Shown here piece after piece: positions 59,201 to 64,000 of a stretch of DNA of 64,000 nt (within the stretch, counting starts at the first letter, position 1; each line of letters starts with the position of its first letter). The notes under the pieces are model-generated. The model did no database searches. It saw nothing but the letters and a program-made list of their open reading frames with translations, and was not told the origin of the DNA. This DNA comes from Cyclina sinensis (taxonomy: Eukaryota > Mollusca > Bivalvia > Venerida > Veneridae), in contig JAAONU010000014.1 in NCBI GenBank assembly GCA_012932295.1, positions 21,780,011-21,844,010 of the forward strand, given 5' to 3'. A program made the position numbers and the translations under genes.

Positions 59201-61972
59201 GGACATGCCTTTTATCATTTTTCAAACAATATCCCAACGTGAAAATACACTGTAGTGTGAATTTCCATTCCAGTGAAACAAATGTAAACACAATAGGTTA
59301 TCTAAATTCACTTCAATTGTACTACACTTAAATGACAAAGAATTTGTTTATGACGTAATCACCAAGTGAGGAAGTATTACACAACATGTTAAAACGTGGA
59401 GGAGATAGTTTTATTTAGAACCACAACTTGGAAGAAATTGGAAGATTTATTAATTACATTCTCTGCTAAGGTAAAATTACAACCCATTCTCCCGGCACAA
59501 AGTTTGAATTTCCTTATAAAAATCGAGAAGTAATCACATTTCTTTTAATTTACATTTTACAGCATGTTATTTTCATAAGTGTGCCTTTACTGTGTTTCTT
59601 GCACTTGTGGTTTAGTGTTATTTTTGCATTTAAAAACGGATGGGTTACGAGCAGTGTTATTCTGCACTACTGCCTCGTAGAGTAGGGATAAATCTACGTC
59701 ACAGCCAAAAATTGCGGCGAAAACTACCGATGTCGACACGTTTTTTCTTATCAAAAGCAATATTTTCATAATTTCGTAATTAAACCATTTTAATCAGTAC
59801 ATTATGATTCTTTTGAATAGCCAACGTTACTATAGTCGTGTTACATGACCTTTAACTATGATAAATCAAAGTATTTATTTCAAATTTCAAATAAAGTTAC
59901 TAGATATGTCTACCTGCAAGTATTAAATTTGCAGTTATCACCATATTGGTAAACAAAGCAACAATACAAAACATGATGTGTGTTCCTTTGCCAAAACGCG
60001 CATATGCTATCTGAAATGAATATATTTTGATATTTGCACATGAAAATGACATGAAGTTTTGATACCAACCAATACGGGAAAACTTGTCACGAGTGAAATA
60101 ATTCATACCAGTCTGTGATGTAATAAAGTTAAAAGAAAGAAGTAAATCGTTTTAACTGTATTACAAATACTTTCAAGAAAATGAATGACACAATTCCTTT
60201 GAAACACGACAGTTGTTTTAAAAAGAAAATTTAAAGAACTATACTACTTTATTTTAGAATTAATAAACACCTGCGGAAATGTCTTTGCACCTGGAGCTCG
60301 TGTCTTTAGTTGAATGCACAAAACAGCAAACACCAGCATTGACAACACGATTGCAAGAGTGTAAAAGAGAGAACCTGATATGCCAACCTGAAGGAAAAGT
60401 GTATTTCTTCATATTTGTACTCATAGAAGCGGTCTCAAAAACTTTCTGACTGGCAGAATACTATGAATGCTGTGTAAATGAAACTACGGCCAGCGCTTAA
60501 TTTTATTTTTGAGCTGCTAAAGTTTTAATCACATTGGCAGTTTTATTGCTATTGATCTCGACATAATCCTCACAAAATTACTAAGAATGCTTTAAAAAGT
60601 GCACGTATACCTTGCTCGCTAGTGTAGGACTCTGCAGAAAATCCGCAGGCCATAACAGCTGTGACGTTACTGTCACTGCCGTCAGGCTCAGGCTTACACG
60701 TCCACCAGCGTCAAATATTACATCAAGACTGTGGAAATCTTTGAACACGTAATGTCTGTAATATCAAATTGTATAATAGGTCGCTTTATGAATGCTTAGG
60801 AATATACAAGCTTTTGGTTAATGCTTACATTGCCGATAGTTTTATCTTAACAAGAGGCAGTCTATTTTTAGTTTTACGATTAAGTATTTAAGATTTACAT
60901 GTTAAATGTACACAAACCGTATTTTGTTGTAGACGATACCAATTAACATAGAGAATCCGGCAAAGCCTAGTAGCATCAGGAGTGCCAATTCATATTTTTC
61001 GATGACGGGATTCAACCTGAAATGTATATTCAGGCATAATACAAGAGATAGGTTTCTTGTTTCTTTAATACTGACATTTTAAGTTGTATTCTTTTCTCGG
61101 AATCATTAGTCTCCGCTTCCTCTGAAAAACGCATAGGAAAAAAGAAGAAAGACCATCATATGGATGAATATTTATTTTATTAGCTTGAGAAACTGGCTTT
61201 TATGAAACAAAAAGGTTTAAATTGTTATAAATGTTAACATAAATTTCGAAAAAGATTAACATTCAAAAAAATAAATAAACAACAATATAAAGAAGTCAAA
61301 AACTCGGTGACTTAGAACAGTTTGCTTCTATGAAAGTTCTCTTCATTTTGCAATAATACATATACAATCAAAACATATATAAAAAGGACAATATATATTG
61401 AGATTCAGCCCTTTTTCAATATCATAACTAGGGTAACATTCAATGAAATTTACGACGGTTAACATGACTGTAAATTTACTTGCATGCCAGTCTTAAGAAA
61501 TCTTAGTGAAGTATAAACATCACTGTATTTTTTTCACACCAGATTTGCCTATTGGTTTGACCATATTTTCATCAAAAGCGAAAATTGCTCGATAATAAGC
61601 GAGTTCTTCTTTGCTGACAATCTAAGTCAATTTAGTCGTCAAACTCGTTACTCTGGTTACAATTATCTGTTTTTGGAATAGCATTGATTATCGTTCCTTG
61701 CTTTATGTTATGATAAAATTGGTTTGCTTATTATTGGTCCTTCATGTCTTAGACAAAATAGTCAAAACCATTTTACAAGAATTCACATTTTTAAACACGA
61801 AACATGAATCGCGAGACTAGTATATTTTAACTGGCAGCATAGAAGGTTTCTTACAAAGGAATTTAAAGCGACGCTAGATTTACCAAATACATATTTATGC
61901 CTACCTTGTTGTTTGTTTGGCTGACGGAAGATCCACAGGACATGTCAATAAACCTGGTAATTCAGTTGACAT
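53241..61972 (-). CDS. DUR3: DUR3-like urea/proton symporter, copy C
   Basis: Ten exons on the minus strand: 61905-61972, 60918-61016, 60611-60755, 60271-60387, 59914-60010, 56844-57383, 56115-56280, 55709-55901, 54965-55178 and 53241-53923 (TAG). They encode 773 residues with no frameshift or stop. The core (residues about 55-410) carries the DUR3 blocks FDAGGRVSLSLTAVTVTSQL, LKTRAPGAKTFPQIAYARFG, FCDQANWQSRIAAKPREG and MTLMSTGSGEVMSVSS. Residues 411-475 are a cysteine-rich loop with Cys419, 422, 439, 441, 447, 450, 470 and His473, all conserved in copies A and B. Further membrane segments follow in exons 9 and 10, and the tail is charged. It should import urea at the plasma membrane; direction and coupling ion are inferred from the family. 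All splice sites are GT-AG. Intron 5 carries a 1.87 kb TTAA-flanked element. This copy is the best reference for the family here. Confidence 0.92.
54541..54560 (+). repeat. Homopolymer of 20 C
   Basis: Twenty C in a row in intron 9 of DUR3 copy C. The length is likely unstable, and it is prone to sequencing and assembly error. Confidence 0.9.
57984..59851 (-). mobile_element. TTAA-flanked non-autonomous DNA transposon, copy 2
   Basis: This is the inverted partner of 10321-12137, inside intron 5 of DUR3 copy C. It starts AGGTCATGCGACAC, ends CGTGTTACATGACCT, and is bordered by TTAA at 57980-57983 and 59852-59855. It is about 50 bp longer than copy 1, mainly because of extra sequence near 59235-59320. 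It has no transposase ORF. Confidence 0.75.
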
Positions 61973-63200
61973 ATTAGAAACCTTACAGAAACAATTACTT
62001 GTTTCAGTTATTTAAAACATAAACGGTTTCACTACTGTTATGAAACTTTTCAATATAGTACAGAAGTGACTAGAATTCTAGCACTAACTGTTCATGTGTT
62101 TACGCGCTCTTATGATAGTTTGAAATTAGTTTTCACGTCACGTACAGCCTTCATTAAAGATACGTCATTTCTATGTCCATCAATAACTAATTGTCAGTGA
62201 CCTTAATGATTTATTTCATTGCATTTGAGCGTGTTAAATATCCACTTATTAAACGATTTCAAAGCATTCAAGATCATCTGTCTCTGGATGATTTTAAAAA
62301 GAGTAATGATATAGAGGATTTACATACTCAACAAGCCTCAAGCTTTCGGGTAAACCAGCAACATGCAGTCATAGTGGTTGGGATATTAACAACTATTTTG
62401 GAACTCCAGGTTATTGAATGGGCTGTCTTCAGATCTAGGTAGAGTGTAGCCATGGTAACTGCAACAAAATACAGTCGAGCATTTATCAAGAAAAGGACTG
62501 CACATTTCTCGACATGATTGATAGTTATTTAACTTTATTTAATCTGTTCTGAAACATCTTTAACTTATCTATGAGGTTACGTCTGCGTTCGGTCGCTCAC
62601 GTTTAGAGTGTTACATGTATTTGTTATTGACTTCTGGAGTGTACATACAGTACAGTTTCACTCATGAGATTAAAATCACTAGATTAACACAGAACACAGA
62701 CATTATCTTGCTGTGGTAAGCTATTAAAAACGTTATCGTTTACAGATAAGCGTAATAAATCAAACATAACAACAAATAAAAAGATCATAAAAACAAATTC
62801 ATCACAAAGTACCAAAGTGAACGCATCAACCCCGAATTTTGTATATTTAAACCAAGAAACCAACAGAGAAAAATCTTTCCTTTTTATTTTAAGAAAAAAG
62901 AAACTCTGGATTTTTATCTGGACAGTAAGTTTAAGTGAATGTCTAATTTTAATTCTATGTTAAATAATTAATTATTCTTTCCCTATCTCAGACGAGGAAA
63001 CAGTAGACGTACAGTACATATAAAAGTCGGTCAACCATAAAATAAAACAAAATAACTTCATATCATTTCTTTGATAGTTGAAGGTAATGCTTAAATAAAC
63101 CTGTTTTTAAAGAATAATTCAGTTCTAGGAATTTCACATACGCCTTTATCCTTGACACAGTTTTTTCTTTCTAGAGAATTTTAACGCAAACAATTATGAG
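61973..63200. other. 5' flank of DUR3 copy C, nothing firm
   Basis: The promoter of copy C should lie at the left of this stretch. An 83-codon open frame at 62191-62442 (plus) has coding-like composition around SIQDHLSLDDFKKSNDIEDL, but I recognise no family and it lacks splice or promoter context. Confidence 0.35.
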
Positions 63201-63209
63201 CTCCTAAAA

Positions 63210-63268
63210 ATATATCCGGGAGCTTAATTATATATCCGGGAGCTTAATTATATATCCGGGAGCTTAAT
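63210..63268 (+). repeat. Three tandem copies of a 20 bp unit
   Basis: 'atatatccgggagcttaatt' is repeated three times, the last with one change. An inverted partial copy 'gagctcct' precedes it. No function is suggested by the context. Confidence 0.85.
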
Positions 63269-63439
63269 AATGGTAGAAGGAAAACAGGCACATCTCAGCA
63301 TGTTGGGTCATCTGGCACCACTTATACTAAATGAAACGGATTATAATCGGTCATATTTGCATTTGCATTTATGCATTTGAGTTTATTCATCGTTGATACC
63401 TCTTGTCCAAAAGACCGACGTCCACCAGCCCCTGCATGG

Positions 63440-63600
63440 TTTAGTTATTTTAGGTTGTGGGAAATAGATACAGAAAGCATCCCAAACCAGAGACATTCCT
63501 GGTTCCTTTTCTGTGGTATTTCTGTTTAACGTCTGATCCAAAAGATAGTTTTGTTTGTGAATGAGCGGGGAAGGTCGCGAGAACTGGACTACAAAGGTAA
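63440..63600 (-). mobile_element. SINE fragment, same family as the copy A intron 2 SINE
   Basis: The phrases 'gagacattcctggttcctttt', 'ctgatccaaaagatag' and 'tgaatgagcgggg' match the body of the SINE at 18061-18333 in the same orientation. The tRNA-like head is truncated around 63590. Confidence 0.6.
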
Positions 63601-63689
63601 AGGTAAAGTGTTTGTTTATTATAGTGTCACCCCTATTGAAAGAGCCAGCAATATCTGACTTATGAGACACCTTATTCTCTTGCACGTTT

Positions 63690-63870
63690 ACCTCCCCGAA
63701 TCCAATCCTTTAATGCCAGCCATCAGGCGATAGGCATACGGTAACCATTCTTTAACTAGCTGGCGGCTCACCAACCTGCCGCATCGGAACGGAGCCCTGG
63801 TGGGATTCGAACCTTCGACCTCCCGCTCCCAAGGCGGATTCCTTAACCACAAGGCCACGGAGACTACAAG
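63690..63870 (-). mobile_element. tRNA-derived SINE
   Basis: On the minus strand it starts 'gtctccgtggccttgtggtt' (A-box region), then 'aaggttcgaatcccaccagg' (B-box arm), then a body including 'gcggcaggttggtgagccgc'. The head resembles a tRNA but has extra bases in the anticodon/variable region. Two overlapping open frames on this strand are SINE translations. Confidence 0.75.
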
Positions 63871-64000
63871 TCCCGACCACTGGATCACTGATCACTCGAT
63901 TTACAATGGCAAGTGACACCAGGTTATGCAATATTTGTAGAACCAGTATGGAAAATATAAATAATTTCTTCATTTTGATAATTGTTAATATATGTCGAGT

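Noticed and set aside
62191..62442. 83-codon frame with coding-like composition
   Set aside because: No family, splice or promoter support; kept only as a note in the 5' flank of DUR3 copy C.
63690..63870. Apparent tRNA gene on the minus strand
   Set aside because: A- and B-box arms are present, but the cloverleaf is disturbed and a SINE body follows, so it is a tRNA-derived SINE.
1..64000. CRISPR arrays, bacterial operons or rRNA genes
   Set aside because: None seen; introns, SINEs and Tc1 elements show the DNA is eukaryotic nuclear.

Overview
The window is an AT-rich eukaryotic segment: genes are split by GT-AG introns, coding exons are short, and repeats (tRNA-derived SINEs, Tc1-type and TTAA-flanked DNA elements, hairpin MITEs, microsatellites) fill most of the space. 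The repeat types and the expansion of DUR3-like transporters suggest an invertebrate, most likely a bivalve mollusc. That assignment is inference; nothing in the window proves the taxon. There are no bacterial operons, rRNA genes or CRISPR arrays.

The coding content is dominated by one family, DUR3-like urea/proton symporters (sodium:solute symporter superfamily). Three ten-exon copies are present. Copy A (+, 17020-24210) has three lesions. Copy B (-, 41351 to 32409) has an open reading frame of 774 codons. Copy C (-, 61972 to 53241) has an open reading frame of 773 codons. The first nine exons are 68, 99, 145, 117, 97, 540, 166, 193 and 214 nt in both B and C; only the last exon varies. Exon 8 adds a cysteine-rich loop with eight conserved potential metal ligands to the transporter core. 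Two further DUR3 fragments are dead: an exon 10 relic at 2892-3478 and an exon 5-6-7 relic at 45060-46598.

The second gene family is a small secreted protein. One intact two-exon gene (-, 27168 to 25910, 332 codons) has a signal peptide and a Thr-x5-Cys / LSGC / His arrangement like the catalytic triad of CheD/BLF1/CNF-type glutamine deamidases. Three decayed copies (4232-4922, 44217-44495, 46912-47195) lie next to DUR3 fragments, so the two families appear to have duplicated together.

Region by region: 0-7 kb is a degenerate duplicate of 24-31 kb, carrying the exon 10 relic and a deamidase relic. 9.3-13 kb is a dispersed repeat interrupted by a 1.8 kb TTAA-flanked element whose second copy sits inverted in copy C intron 5. 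14.4-14.9 kb has two tandem SINEs. 17-24 kb is copy A. 25.9-27.2 kb is the deamidase-like gene. 27.8-32.4 kb is duplicated noncoding DNA. 32.4-41.4 kb is copy B, with a dead Tc1 element in intron 1 and a hairpin MITE in intron 4. 41.7-49.3 kb is a large inverted repeat around a DUR3 relic. 49.3-50.9 kb is a second inverted repeat around a minisatellite. 53.2-62 kb is copy C. The right end holds SINE fragments.

All exon boundaries were read by eye from splice signals and paralogue alignment. No search or alignment software was used.
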